Below are positions 41,993-54,980 of a stretch of 64,000 bases of DNA, one piece after another. The number at the start of each line of letters is the position of its first letter. The stretch's first letter is position 1. A model generated the notes under the pieces. That model searched no databases. It was given only the letters and a program-made list of their open reading frames with translations, and was not told the DNA's origin. The translations under genes were made by a program, and so were the position numbers. This DNA is from Larix kaempferi (taxonomy: Eukaryota; Streptophyta; Pinopsida; Pinales; Pinaceae). Where the stretch lies: the NCBI GenBank assembly GCA_027924585.1, contig BSBM01000592.1, positions 1,488,001-1,552,000 of the forward strand, in the 5' to 3' direction.

Positions 41993-43190
41993 TTGGAAAA
42001 CTCAATTAGTTGTGGAGTACTCCAAAGATAAGTTTGCATCTAATATATTGGATGGATTGATAAATGATGATGCATATAAGGTAATCAATGGCATCATCTA
42101 TTATAAGGATCGAACCTACCTAGTGCATGGTTCATATTTGAAGAAGAAGATCCTAGAATCTTCCCATTATGCCCCACTAGTTGGTCATCCTGGTTTCATG
42201 AAGACTTGTTGAAAGGTAAGAGAGAGGTTCTCATGGAAGGGCCTAAAAAATGATGTTTTGGGACATGTGAGGGAATGTATAGCATGCCAAAAAAACAAGG
42301 TGGAGCATACACATCCTGCTAGTTTATTGCAGCCCATACCCATTCCTGAACAAAAATGGGAAAGTATCTACATGGACTTCATCACTGGTTTGCCAAAAGT
42401 GCAAGGTAAAGACTGCATCTTTGTTGTGGTTGATAGAATAACAAAGTTTGCACATTTCTTTGTTGTTTCAACCTATATTTCATCCAGCCAAGTGGTTGAT
42501 CTATTCTTCCAAGAAGTGTTCAAGTTGCATGGTTTTCCCAAGACCATAATTAGTGATAGAGACAACAAGTTCAGAAGTGCATTTTGGAAAGAATTGTTCA
42601 AGATGGTTGGAACTAGTTTGAACCTTAGTACAAGCTACCACCCTAAAAATGATGGCCAAACTGAAAGGGTGAATCAATGGCTTGAAACATACCTTAGGAA
42701 CTATGTTTTGGGGCAGCAAAGGGCATGGATAACATGGCCGCACTTGGGATAATTCTGCTACAACACAACTTACCATGTGTCCATTGGCATGCCACCTTTC
42801 AAGGCATTTTATGGATATGATGCTCCCACATTTCTAGATTTGATGTTTGGAGATTTTAGGGCCCAAAAGGCCAAGGATTGGCTCCAAGAGAGTAAATACA
42901 TCCTCAAGGCACTCAAAGACAACTTGCAGGAAGCACAAAACCAACAAAAGATGTATGAAGATAAGCATATAACATGGCGCTCTTTCCAAGTAGGAGACTT
43001 GGTGTACTTAAGATTGCATCCATATAGGAAGTATTCCTTGAAGAAAAAAGGGGTTGAAAAGTTGCATCCAAGGTTCTATGGTCCATATAAGGTTGTGAAT
43101 AAGGTTGGTGAAGTTGATTATGAGTTGGAGTTACTAGTAGAAGGAAATTGGGAAACAATTGATGATTTTAAAGGAGCGCCCTCCACTTGA
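41934..43190 (+). pseudogene. Integrase of element D
   Basis: In a different frame from RNase H. It has HYAPLVGHPGFMKT then, after a TGA, CIACQKNKVEH (the zinc-binding HHCC region), YMDFITGLPKVQGKD (first catalytic Asp), IISDRDNKFRSAFWKELFK (second Asp) and SYHPKNDGQTERVNQ (catalytic Glu in QTE). The C-terminal part has RSFQVGDLVYLRLHPYR, the GPY/F-type module with FYGPYKVV. Confidence 0.92.
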
Positions 43191-43407
43191 TGATGAGGGT
43201 TATTTGCTTCTGATTCCAAAGGATATATTGCAGGTCAGAGAAAGGAATGTGAGAAGTATAATCATCATAGAATATATTGTGCAATGGGAGGGCCTACCAT
43301 GTGAAGATGCAACATGGGAAAGTGAACAAATTTTGCAGCATCTTGAATTGAAATTGCTTGGGGACAAGCAATCTTGGGAAGGGAGGACCGTAATTTACCC
43401 ACCTTAG
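43159..43407 (+). pseudogene. Chromodomain of element D
   Basis: Frame-shifted relative to integrase. It reads YIVQWEGLPCEDATWESEQI, the signature of a plant chromovirus chromodomain, and ends in a TAG. It would direct integration to chromatin with particular histone marks in active relatives. Confidence 0.88.
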
Positions 43408-43571
43408 CAACTCATGAGACATCCATTAATCCATTATATTCCCATGGGTTCAAGTGGATAATAAAATTTTATTTGGGATTTAAACTTTTTTATCCTAAGT
43501 TTCCTAGTGATAAAGTTGATTAATTTTTCTAAAGGCAAGTTATTCCAAGCAAGTTAAAGAAAGGCCTTAAG

Positions 43572-44864
43572 TGTGAATGGGGCCAAGTAAATAAGGTCCT
43601 TAAGTGTGAATTGGGCCAAGTAAATAATAAATTGGTCCAATTTAATGTTTGACCAAGTAGGAGAGGCGCTTAAGTGGACATAATGATGCATAACCCCCTT
43701 ATGATGAAGCACTCCCCAAATTAAGGAAGGATTTTAAATTTTTTGGACCTATTCGACCTTACATGAGTAACAATGGTCTATGGTAGTTATAAGGAGGTCC
43801 AATTGGTTTTTCAAGGGTGCATTTCATGGAGAATGGGTCAACTAGTTCATTGAATGTGGTCATTAAGGAAGAAATCAACGGTTAGGTTTCCTTATGAGTT
43901 GTACTTACCCTTGATTTGCTCAAAACAAGGATGGTGAGTGGTTTCCATTGGCCAACGGTTTTAGGATACGGTTTTGGAGGTCAATCAAAGGTATAAAAAG
44001 GATGTTGAAGTTCATTTGGAGGTTGGTTGGAATATTATTGAAATTTTCTTTGAGGAAGCATGCTTCTGAAATGCATGGGAAATGTGCCCTTTGCAAATCC
44101 ATTAGGGAGATCGGCCCCTAGTATTTTGAAGTTTATGTAATTTGGTTTTTTATGTTTTGTAGACATATAATGTACTGCATATATGTCATGAATAATATCA
44201 TAACATTTCTATGTTGAGCATTTTTCTTATTTGAATGAATTGTTATGCTTATGCTCAATGTGATATTTTTTATGACCAACTTTCAGTTTTGAATCATATT
44301 TCAACCCCTGTTAATCCAAATCACTCCCCGTCAGTTGATGAATGTTATTGAGAAATATTAGGGTCCATATCAGGCCATGTTTCATAAATTTGGGACCCCC
44401 CAAAGGTCTCTTGGGCCGTTTGGAAAACCACTTAGCTGGTTGGCCTAGGAAAATCAACTAATACTGACTAAATCAACCATATATCGAGATATGGAGCACC
44501 AAATGAGATTATGTGAGTTTTTGTAGGTAGGTGGGATAATAAATATCCCATACCCATATTCATATAATAAATTTGTTGTCTTTAGGTATCATTTGAGTTG
44601 AGTTGGGAATTGACTAGCTGAGCTGTCCTGAAATTCCAATCTTCTTCCAAAGCTTACCAAATTGAAAAATAACCCTTCAAAATATAAACCCATATGATCT
44701 AAGTATTGCAGACCTGTATATTCTTGATGTAGAACATATCCTTGTGTTGGGTTTGGTAATAGCTTGAAATAATTCTGGGTGTATGAGAACCTTTGAGAAA
44801 AAATCTAGTCTTCCTTTGTTGTCACCTAGCTAGTATGCCTACTCTCTACCTTGGGTACACTACA
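43572..44864 (+). repeat. 3' LTR of element D
   Basis: Starts with two tandem copies of a 32-bp block (TGTGAAT(G/T)GGGCCAAGTAAATA... at 43572 and 43604). Ends CTTGGGTACACTACA. It is the more complete of the two LTRs. Confidence 0.82.
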
Positions 44865-46900
44865 AAAAACCATACAATATAATATACTAAGCATTGTATC
44901 CAACTAGTATCAATCACACACATCTATCCATCCTAGTTAAATGTGGATATGGGGCTCAACTATTTTCTTGCCACCTCAATATTCATTTTAGTTGGTCCTT
45001 TGGTTCCATGCTATCGTTGTTATACTATGATATTTCCATGCAATAGTTTTAGCCCTCCATTTTCCTCCATATTGGTTCCATTTTTGTTGATTCTCCCTAC
45101 CTTGCCTTGATCACTTTCTTTTCTTATGGTGGTATGAGTGGAAATATATATCAACCTCATCTATTGGTTCTTCTTTCTATGGCTCTTCAACATGTAGTTC
45201 CTTTGATTCTTGTATATCCTTAGATTCTTCTTCCTTTTTTTGCTTTTTTGGTCCCCTTTTCTAATTCAAACTCAGATCGTAGGTACTTCAACTATTTTAT
45301 CTACAAGGAATTCTTCATGTGCCCCTCCGACCCTTCTTGTTTACTCATAGAGAAATATCCTGCAATTTATTTTCCTTGCACTTTTACCAAATATTCAAGA
45401 AGTTCATTTGCACATTAATATTGATTGTACCAATAGATTCCACCCAAGGGTATCCCAAAAAAAATCCACATCATTCATATCTATAACAAAAAAATATGAA
45501 TTCAACACATTTATCCATGGTAATCTTCAAATATTTAAAACTTTGAACATTCTAACCCTCAACCTATGTTCTCTGCATATGATTTGCAGGGATGTGCAAC
45601 CTTTTAGTGAAATAAACATTGATAAAATTATGCTTTCTACAAGAGTTTATAAAAAATGACATTCTTTTGCTGAATACATCCATGAACATGTAATAGGAAG
45701 TTGTCTCATGAAAATAAACCCTTTATTTTTTATTATCATTATTCACAACATGAGACCATATGTCTAAAAATACTTGCTCATATGCTTCATATGAAAGTTT
45801 TAATAACTCCTTAAAGAAAAATACTTGACCCCATATGGTTGCTTCATCTGTTAGATGAGAGTATAGGGTGCTTTTCCAAAGGGATACATTTTTCTTATAA
45901 TATCAAGTGTATCCTTGGATACTATGACCATCATACTTTCCTATAAAATACATTTTTCTTGGAATAAAACCCAAAAATTTAACTTACTATTTAATGGGGT
46001 TTGAGGAAAAAAAATTAAAATGATCATAAGTACCTCATCAATATTGCTCAAAATTTCTATTATGACCACAATCATGAAATTCCATGGTCATTCTACATGT
46101 ACTGGAGGTGGTTTGATGGAAATATGGGCATTTTATAAAAATATATTTGATCTGCTATCTGCATGACCATCATGAAAAATCCAAAAATAATCCATTTTAA
46201 ATCAATGTTAACTTCACTTCCTAGACTCTGATTTGGATAATTTTTTCTTGAAATCGGGTGTTTTTGCGAGATGAATTCATAATTGCGACTGCATTCTTCA
46301 GATTCGGTTTATAATCTTTTAGAAATCGATATGAATATGACCGTCTTTTTTTTCTTCAAAATTTTGCAAAACGAAAAGAAACATACTTCACTTTTTCACC
46401 CCAAGAAATGGTTCTCATACCAAATGTTATGTACCTTGGATCTGAATATAAAATATATAAATTAATTTGTGGATGATACAATATATCCACACAATAAACA
46501 ACAAGACAATGAACACAATAATGTGGAGAAGACCCTTGGGGTAGGGAAACACCATCAATTATTCCCTATGGAAGGAATCACTCGTGAAGCTATGCTTTTT
46601 AAATAGAACACTCATATCCAACTTATTCAATACAATGATACTCATGTGTATTTATACTTTTTCATGAGTACTCTTAATGCCAACTACAGCTCATTATTAT
46701 ATTATTTCTTATAACTACCCCGTGGGTATATTTATTACCCACCAACTATCCTGTGATCCTATTCACATTATATTCATTAACCACTTGGGTATAACCTGCC
46801 TAGGTACCCCATATTTATCCTCTCTAGGTTCACGTCTTTTCATTGAAAAATAGTCCACAAAGTATGAAAAAAACAAAATGTTTAGAAAAATAAATCAAAA
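44865..46900 (-). mobile_element. LTR retrotransposon F, minus strand, truncated
   Basis: At 46409-46422 TGGTTCTCATACCA is close to the reverse complement of a TGGTATCAGAGCCA-type primer-binding site. It is followed three bases later by TGTTATGTACC, an LTR start reading left to right. The internal side to the left holds a protease remnant on the minus strand. The left end is cut by element D's 3' LTR. The far end of the LTR was not resolved and is placed at roughly 46800-46900. Confidence 0.5.
45150..45680 (-). pseudogene. Retropepsin-end remnant of element F
   Basis: Minus-strand frames give MNDVDFFWDT, GYPWVESIGTININVQMNFL and, in another frame, EGSEGAHEEFLVDKIVEVPT. This matches the C-terminal GxxWL...I......F region of gypsy proteases. 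Several frameshifts and stops are present. Confidence 0.5.
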
Positions 46901-48030
46901 CAAATCGCATAGAGCTAGTTATGAGTCACTAGATATTGTTTTTTATAGGAAATTAGAGGGGAGTATCTAGATTTCATTTCTCGATGGAATATTGAGATCT
47001 CCCCAACACCATTGGAAATGGTGTTCACCAAACCCCTTAGACATTGCATTACCCCAACCATGGAACTAGGAATATATGTAGATTGCCCTCAACCATGAGA
47101 TTGGGAGATGGATTTAATAGAATGGAAGATGAATTATTAATGGTAAATTATTTATTGTGTTTTAATTGAATTTATTTATGAATTTATTATCTAAACTATT
47201 ATTGAAAAATAAGTGAACAAGTCTCTAATGTGGCATATTGAAATTTATAAATACATTGTGAAAATTAGATTCGCTAAGTGTCATGGAATAAAATGTATTG
47301 TAATATTATTATAGAAAATTTATTGCATTAAGATTCGTAGAGTCAAATGGGGAACCTTATTTTATTTATAAATAAAATATTGTTAAAATTAGAGGTTTCA
47401 GTCCCCTCGTATAAATAAAGGTGTGGGAGCATTTTCAAAAGAATGATTAGATTGATCCTAATTAAGAGTGGGTTTTGGGGGTTTGTTATTAGTGTGGCTT
47501 TTTCTTATATCCTTGTTGGATTTGAGTATGTTCTTCATACTCATGGTAAGGTTGATAATATATGAAATATGTACATAGAATACGTATTCTGTAAATGAGG
47601 TGGGAGACAAGATATAGATTGTTTTTAAAATTTTTAATATTTATAAAATAATAAAAATAAAAATAAAAATACTAATATATAATAATATATTTATACAATT
47701 AAAAATAAATAAATGATTTGTGATTATTTAGAGATATATATTTAAATAAATTATGATTCTCTATAGATATATATATATTTTTTAATTTGATGTAACATTA
47801 TTCATAATGATGTTTTAAGTTTTTATAATGATGTTTTAAGTTTAAGATGCTATAATATAAGTATGTTAAAAATAAATTAATATAAAAAATGTAATATAGA
47901 TTTATTATTTTTAGTAAATTAGAAAATATAAATATAATTTTGATGTATATTCAATTTTATATTTAATATTTAGAAGATTATAAGTTTAATTTTAAAGTGA
48001 TTGTAACATTTGTATTTACTTGTTTCTTCA

Positions 48031-48174
48031 ATATAATAATTATGGAAATACAAAATTAAAAATAAAGTAGTAAGAATAATATAATAATTATGGAAATACA
48101 AAATTAAAAATAAAGTAGTAAGAATAATATAATAATTATGGAAGTACAAAATTAAAAATAAAGTAGTAATAATA
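48031..48174. repeat. 48-bp tandem repeat, three copies
   Basis: ATATAATAATTATGGAAATA begins at 48031, 48079 and 48127 (third copy GGAAGTA). The copies are almost identical. Confidence 0.9.
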
Positions 48175-48899
48175 ATAATACATAAAAATAATAATGTTTG
48201 AATTATCGATATTTTTAATTAATTTTTATTTATAAGTGAATTTATAATAATAATGATTATATATTTACATATTAAGATTTAATATATTAAGTTGAATAAA
48301 ACTATTTTTTTTAAAAATCACTATATTAAAATATATAAATACTTCAATTCAAAATTAAAAATAAATTTAGTTTTAACAACAATAAACATTAAAGTTTTTA
48401 ATAATTTTTTTAAATACTATAATATTAGAATTTTGAAACATATATCATGAAACATAAAAATATTTTAGATACATACTATCTTTGAACTTATCTCAAGAAC
48501 AAAAGAGCATAAAATGAAATCGGTAATAACTCAAATGTTTAATTAAGAAAATAACATTTATGCTTTCTGTATATATCCACTAAAACCAATAAGGGTAATC
48601 AAAAACTGTTTAAACTTTAGAATATCATTTTGAATCTAATAAAGTTGTTTTAGATTAAAAAATAACACGGTGTTGTATTGAGATTATATATATATATATA
48701 TATATTAAATAAAATGGGAAACAAATTAAAAAAATTGTAATGAATTATTTAAGTTTTTTTTTAAATATATAAAAATACCATTTTAATTTTTTTATTAAAA
48801 TATTATTTTAAATTTATAACAAATGATAGCGAAAGTTATCGGTTCTTATGGAAAAAGCACATATATGAGTTTTTTTTTTTCTATTATAAATTTTATAAT

Positions 48900-49085
48900 G
48901 GACGTTATTTGTAATTAATTAATTTAATGTTTTGTTTAAAAAATATATATTGTTAGGATATTTAAATACTTAAAAGTTAGTTAAAATTAATTTGTTTTAA
49001 TATATTTTATTTAAGATAAAATGGTTTTTAAGTATACATTGTAATTATTTAATTTAATCATTATGATTAATTGTTTAAATTAAGG
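48900..49085. repeat. Dispersed AT-rich repeat, copy 1
   Basis: Shares TTAGTTAAAATTAATTTG, ATATATTTTA and AATTATTTAATTTA(A/G)TCATTATGA in the same order and spacing with 59605-59785. Confidence 0.65.
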
Positions 49086-49269
49086 GAACCTTATCAAACA
49101 TATAAATAATCTTAGGGAAAATACAATGGGGTGTGGAAATGTTTCATTTCAAACTTAAAATTTAACAATCTGACGATATAAAATCTTGAAGAAGACTCTT
49201 TAGCTTGGTTGTTCTCACCAATGGGAGCATATACACCTAAGAGGGGTTATAAATTTCTGGTCAATGCAT

Positions 49270-50290
49270 AGGAGAGATCAGATATGGTCTGGTGGTGGAA
49301 TGCCCGACAAAAGCAAAAAAATATATGTGGTTTTTGATTTCAAATAAGGTTTTGACCTAGGATGTCATCCAAAGGAAAGACTTAGGAGGTGTTATTTATG
49401 CAAAGAAAAGGAAGAAACAAATCTACATTTGGATGTTGCTTGTCCTTATACTATGGCAGTATGCAAAGAGATTGGAAAGAGGATGAAGACCGATCTTCAG
49501 TGGCATGGTGATTGGGTGGAGAATTGTCTAAAATCATTGGTGTTCCAACAATGATTATGATGATTTCAGAGCATTTCTTTTAATTACTACATGGGGTATT
49601 TGGTTAGCTAGGAATATCAGTTATTTCGAAGACTAATTTACTCTTCCTTTCCAATGTGATTTTCAAAGTTTGGGCATTTTTAGCTATTTCCCTAAGAAAA
49701 AGAGGCAAATTAAGATAAGACAGGTAGTAAAGGAAGAGATAAATTTAAATGCCCCCTGTGCCTATTTTGATGGTGTTTCCAAGAATCATACAAAGTCTTG
49801 TGGAGTAGGGGGTGTACTTTATATTATGGAGAATCATTGGTATAGTTTTAAATTAGGCCTTGGCCATTGCTCAAACAATTTTGTAGAAATGAGCTCTCTT
49901 AAACTACTTCTAGTTTTGGCCGTGGCCATGGCTCAAACAATTTTGTAGAAATGAGCTCTCTTAGACTACTTCTAGTTTTGGCCGTGGAAAAAGCTTTAGA
50001 TGGAATAAGATTTTTGGAGATACTTTGATAATTGTTAATTGAATAAATGGTAAAATGATAATCCATAAACTAAACTATTGCTAGAAACTCTCTTGTAGGA
50101 AACTTTAAATCTAAAACCATGCTGGGAATCGTATCTATAAAGCATATATATAAAGAAAGAAATGCAAAAGCTGATGAACTTGCGAAGGTTGGAATATCTA
50201 TGCAGGTGGGAGAATGGTTCATAACTAAATCACTTAATGGGAAACAAATGGATATTATCATATGTCCTTTGGTGAGTTATGAAAGCAATA
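49270..50290 (+). pseudogene. LINE 3' fragment: zf-RVT region and RNase H
   Basis: The + strand reads RRCYLCKEKEETNLHLDVAC (zf-RVT type CxxC...H), then TTWGIWLARN-like sequence, then APCAYFDGVSKNHTKSCGVG and LGHCSNNFVEMSSLKLLLVL. This is an RNase H start with the first Asp in YFDG and the N-N-x-x-E segment. Near 50119-50220 a further piece, HIYKERNAKADELAKVGIS, is the RNase H end. Frameshifts and stops separate the pieces. Reverse transcriptase is not present to the left. Confidence 0.8.
49864..49987 (+). repeat. 62-bp tandem duplication in the LINE RNase H
   Basis: TCAAACAATTTTGTAGAAAT occurs at 49871 and 49933, in blocks that end GTTTTGGCCGTGG. One base differs between them (CTTAAACT versus CTTAGACT), apart from the block edges. 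The duplication breaks the frame. Confidence 0.88.
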
Positions 50291-50299
50291 AAAAGGTTT

Positions 50300-52588
50300 C
50301 TTTAAAGTTTTTGCACTACCTAATTTGGAGGCATGCCCATGAGGTTATGATCTTGAAGTTTATGAAATACTCAACTAGAGACATGCGAGATAAGTTTTTA
50401 TTGAGCCATATATTTTTTTTCTTGAAAGAATACAGGGTATTTTTGATTTGTGTGAATCCTCAGATGGAGGTAGTTGAGATTTATGTTTTTTGAACCAGGA
50501 ACAGTCGAACTGGAGGTGGCGTTTAAATTTTGGTCATATCCAGAACGGTGAAGGTAGTATGAGCGTCATCAAAGGTAACAGATTTTACCATAGATCCTTT
50601 TATGGTAGATTGACTATTTTTAAAAAAATAGGGATAATGTTTTTTGAAGAAATAGTTTATTTTTTTAAAAGGGTCCTGATACTTGAAAAATCAAAATGAG
50701 TTAAGTTTGGAAAGATGACTAATAATTTTGAAATTTTGATCTAAAAAAGAGTACTCATGAATTGTAATATGGAATATGAGTTGGAAAGCTTTTTTTTGTC
50801 TCAAAACTGTTATATACAATTTTTTGAATAGCATAGATTGATAGTTTCATATTACAAATTTATGAATGATATGTTTGTATGAAAAACATTTGAAGAATGT
50901 AACTATATTTCTCGAAAATAAAGTTATGGTTTATATAAATAATCTTAGTTATATCTAGATGTCACCATGAAATGCTAGCTATGTGAGTCTCCTTTGATTT
51001 AATCAAACGTACAAATGCAGAAACATGTATGAAATTAGGTGGAATAAAACTATGAGTGCATAGCATATTAAAACCTACACTCTAGAAAAAAAGCATGTAA
51101 ATACATACCTTTAAAATTTTTAAATAATCATGTGATTTAAACCTAGACAAATGTTCTCTTCCTAAAAATATAATTTTTTTAGCACAACCAGTTAACTTGT
51201 GGTTGGTTAACACTGTTACTTGGTGTGAAGCCCCTTATTCATGCATCAACTAAAAGTTATCCATGCATCAACTATCAATTATTTTTGATATTATTTTTTC
51301 TTTTATAATTGTTTATTTCGAATTTTGAACGACTACCATAAAATTAATATGGATAGTACACTTCTTTCATCCTCATACAATCTAGGAAAAGCATAAATGC
51401 TAGTCCACCCCAAATTCTAAGATATAAACACCTATCCTTGTAATTAATTTAACTAAAACCATTATTTTCATTTTCTTAATCTTGTTTTTAATTTTAATGA
51501 GAATCACTTTAAAGTGACTAAATAAAAATCAAATTGTAAATTTTACAATGTAGAATATTGGACATTGAACAAAACCAAATGTGAAGCTATATGAATATGT
51601 AATATTTGTGATGTTAAGCAAATTGAGAATAAATAACACTTATGAAAACAATTTTTTTTTTAAATGCCTTACCTATAGTGTATAACACTATTCATCTTCA
51701 TAATTTGTTAAGTCATCAAACAAAAATGGATTTAAAAAAAATTAGGTAGAGTCAATTGAAATTTAATATTAAATTAGATTAACATAGATATAATTATGTA
51801 ATAGATTTTATGTTAAATTTTTTTCAATATTTCAGAAATTTTAGGTTAAATATTAAAGTGATTGTAACATTTGTATTTATATGTTATTTCAATATAATAA
51901 TTTATAAAACTAAAAATAAAATAATAATAATATTGTATGAAAATAATAATGCTAGAATCTTAATGGTATTTATATAATTATAAATCTCTTTAATATTTCT
52001 TAAATTCATTTGGGATTATCTTAGTAATGTAATTCTATGAGCTAGCTTAAGTGTTATGAAGTACAAGTAAGAAGTAAGAAGTCATAGATCAATTCTCATT
52101 TGTGTTTCATTGAATATATATATATATATATATATATAATTAATTTTTAAAAATTCTAAATAATTTAATGTCAAAAATAAATTTTATAAATTATTATTTT
52201 TAAATATTTAAAAAATAATTAATAAAATATTAAATAATTAATTTTTATTATTATAAATAATTAATTTTAAAAGTTTTAAAAGAATTTATGAAAATATCAA
52301 TTTTGAAAGATTCTATGAAAATATCATTTTAACTTTATAATGCTTATACATCAAAGAAGACATGATAGTGATTGATTCATAAGAAATTTATAGAAAGTTA
52401 TGAGTTATTATGGAAAAATATGTATGAAGTTCTTTCAAAATTGAATAATATTATTTTATATTATTTAATTTAAGTAGTGCTTATAATTTTAAAATACATA
52501 TTATTAAAAAATTTATAGTTAAAATTATTTGTAATTTTTTTTTTAAGGTTATATTAAATTAGAAAAAAAACCATATCAAAGTAACTAA
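50300..52588. other. AT-rich region, repeat DNA
   Basis: No gene recognised. A (TA)n microsatellite lies at 52113-52139. The stretch around 51580-51720 shares AATATGTAATATTTGTGATG, AATAACACTTATGAAAACA and TCTTCATAATTTGTTAA with about 59930-60050, so it belongs to the same dispersed AT-rich family. Confidence 0.55.
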
Positions 52589-52788
52589 CCTCACTGTGTG
52601 GTCTTATGGTATAGATGAGACATATGTCTCAAAACTTCCAAATTCCTATGGAGTATTGCTAACATCTTAAGTACTACTAGTCTGAATAGTTTTGTCAAAA
52701 GAGTCCCCCACAAGATAGGGGTTATAGCTAGTCTATCCAAAAAAGTGGAATTCAAACTAAAAACAAAGCTAATTTCCAAACCGCAAAC
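52589..52788 (-). pseudogene. Coding-like remnant, left of element C
   Basis: A 62-codon minus frame (MEISFVFSLNSTFLDRLAIT...) ends at element C's target site. It may continue the minus-strand frame right of the element (58591 onward, ending VLVLLLSFGTVVC). The protein family is not recognised. Confidence 0.3.
52784..52788. other. Target-site duplication of element C, left copy
   Basis: CAAAC directly before TGATCC. The same five bases follow the right LTR at 58586-58590. Confidence 0.85.
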
Positions 52789-53389
52789 TGATCCGGGTCG
52801 TGTCCAGGAAGCACGAGGGAGACAACAGTTCGACTGAATGAGTCGGCTCTGTTATGGCGGAAGCTTAATAAACAGAATGAGAAAAAGCAAGATTACACAA
52901 TACTACACAAATACAAATGCGCACAGACAATATGCAGGAATGCGAACTGTTCTTCTATTACTTGCAAAACAGATCAAAAATAATATATGTTACAATGTTA
53001 TACATGCTTATAAAGAAGTCTGAGACGCTTGGGTGTCTTCCCGTTACGTTCAGTTACAAAAAAGAAGTTAGAACGGTTCAACTGTTCAACCGTTACAGTC
53101 GACTGGAAGACAGAGAGACAATCTGTCGAAGTCATTGGTCGCATGTCGACATTGCATGTCGATGTCGCTAATTGTGAGGTCGTTGAACATGTCCAAGATG
53201 CGGAACATGTCACAGTATGTCGAAGTCAAGACTCGTCGGAGTTTGTCGAAATTGAAAACCTGTTGAAGTGCTGAAGTTGTCGAAGTCATGTCGCGTCGAA
53301 ACTTGTTGAAGTTGTATCAACAGCTATGACTGGTCGGAGATGTGTCGAAGTTAGCATCTGACAACAAATGCCAACTGCGATGTGGATCA
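52789..53389 (-). repeat. 3' LTR of element C
   Basis: 601 bp, TGATCCGGGTCG to GATGTGGATCA. About nine TCGA words cluster between 53098 and 53350. Confidence 0.93.
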
Positions 53390-53400
53390 GACCTCCTTCC

Positions 53401-53640
53401 TTAAGAAACAATGGACCCCATTGTTTGCTTGTGAAGGTGAGGAAACTTGTCGGTCACTTCAGTAGCAGAGTACCACTTTCCTTGAGATGGGATTTGGCCA
53501 GCCTTGGCAACCTGAAATAAGGGAATTATGTTCGTCCTTGTAAGGCGTATCCGTCGTCCCACAATGATGTCGCAAGGAAGAGGCTCCTGAACATCTGGAT
53601 TGATGTTTGCGGGTGCTACTATTGTTAAGTCATTCTGTTC
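53401..53640 (-). pseudogene. Chromodomain-like C-terminal tail of element C
   Basis: In frame after a TAG at 53641-53643, 79 codons run to a TAA placed just before the purine tract. The sequence includes CDIIVGRRIRLTRTN, LFQVAKAGQIPSQGKW and TDKFPHL. The layout, (I)-x-(V)xxRxxRxRxxxxxxFxVxxxGxxxxxxxW...FPHL, resembles a chromodomain in which the canonical aromatic positions (YLVKW) are replaced (LFQVA). The single TAG probably arose after insertion. Confidence 0.6.
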
Positions 53641-54800
53641 CTACAAGGGTGCATGGTATGGTCGAAGTAGATCCACATTGAAGACTGGATGTAGACCTAG
53701 GTAAGCAGGAATGTCGAGCTGAAAAGCGTTGTCGCCAATCTGTCGAAGAATACTGTACGGACCATATCGCAAAGGTTTTAACTTCTTGAAAGGACCAGTG
53801 AAGCACTCCTTCTTAAGATGTAACAAGACCTTATCCCCAATACGAAATGTATGAGGAATGCGATGCTTGTCGTGTCGGGCCTTAGCTTTCTCGTTTGCTC
53901 CGTGCAACATATCCTGTGCTTGTCGCTGAATGTCGCAAATATGTTCTTGAAACTTGACTTCTTTAGCAACTTCTCGTTGGCTGCGGTCTGTGTTGGAGTT
54001 CGACTGTGTCGAGGAGTTGATCAAGTCGATAGGCGCCGAGGGTTGAAATCTGTAACAGATATCAAATGGACTCTTTCCTGTAGAGCTGTGCTGAGCACGA
54101 TTGTAGTTGTTCTGTATGTATGGAAGACTATCATCCCATGTGCGTCGATGTTGGTGATTGTACATGCAAAGCAGTTGTACTACCAAGCGATTCACAACTT
54201 CCGTCTGTCCGTCGATTTGAGGATGGAAAGCTGTCGACAATGAGAGTCGCATGTCTAGCTGTTTCCAAAGGGTCTTCCAAAATATGCTGACGCATCTGGC
54301 ATCTCGGTCAGAAATGATGGTTGTGGGTAAACCAAAGTGTTTCCAAACATGTGTAAAGAAGAGATGAGCGGTCTGCTGCGCTGTCGTGGTCTTCTTACAT
54401 GGTATGAGAATGGCCATCTTGGAAAATCGGTCGAATACTACTAATATCGTGTCATGCTGATGTCTGGTAGTAGGATAACCCATCAAGTAGTCCATATATA
54501 TAGATTTCCATGGTCTACTAGGAACTGGAAGAGGTGTGTACAATCTCTGTCGTCGATTAGGCGGCTTAACAATGGCACAAACCACGCATGATTGAATTTA
54601 CTTGTTTACGTCAGATTTAAGTGTAGGCCAGGAGAAATACTTCTACAGAATAGCAAGTGTCTTTGCTACTCCAAAGTGTCCTGCAGTCATGCTGTATTGT
54701 TTGTCCCAAATGAGCTGCTTTCGTTGCTCACCGGTTGGTACACAAAGCTGTCCAAGCTTGTATAGCAAGGTGTCTTTCAGGAAGTAGTCAGAGTCTGAGG
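53641..54800 (-). pseudogene. Integrase of element C
   Basis: From about 54800, QYSMTAGHFG and SCVVCAIVKPP give the HHCC zinc region, broken by stops at about 54634 and 54600. The main frame (54585-53641) has YMDYLMGYPTTRHQHDTILV (first Asp), IISDRDARCVSIFWKTLWKQ (second Asp), AFHPQIDGQTEVVNR (Glu) and a C-terminal RIGDKVLLHLKKE...RYGPYSILRQIG module ending FNVDLLRPYHAPL. Confidence 0.93.
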
Positions 54801-54980
54801 TCAGAAACTTGTTAGTATGTAACTATCGGTAGACTGCTAGGAAGTTGCTGTCGTCCTCGTACAATTGTTTCCAAGTGGTCATGTCGTAACCCTGCATACT
54901 CATCACTGTCAAAAGGAGAGTAATGGGTGGTCGACTGAGGCAATCTATAGCGGCATTAGCCTTGCCTTTTCGATACTTAA

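Larger units (their letters stand above)
37693..44864 (+). mobile_element. Chromovirus D (Ty3/gypsy with chromodomain), nearly complete, decayed
   Basis: 5' LTR about 37693-38629, TGGTATCAGAGC primer-binding site (38631-38642), gag, protease, RT, RNase H, integrase and a C-terminal chromodomain in canonical order, a purine-rich AAAGAAAGG tract near 43557, and a 3' LTR ending at 44864 with GGTACACTACA like the 5' LTR. The 5' LTR lacks about 330 bases present in the 3' LTR. Pol reads mainly in one frame up to the end of RNase H, then shifts near 41990 and again near 43160. In-frame stops show that it is inactive. Confidence 0.92.
46901..49265. other. AT-rich region, repeat DNA
   Basis: Very AT-rich, no gene. 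It contains a three-copy 48-bp tandem repeat and a (TA)n run at 48685-48706. The stretch 48900-49085 matches 59605-59785, and 47990-48060 matches about 51850-51910, so it belongs to a local repeat family. Confidence 0.6.

Noticed and set aside
53851-54243. 130-codon + frame
   Set aside because: It is the antisense shadow of the integrase of element C.
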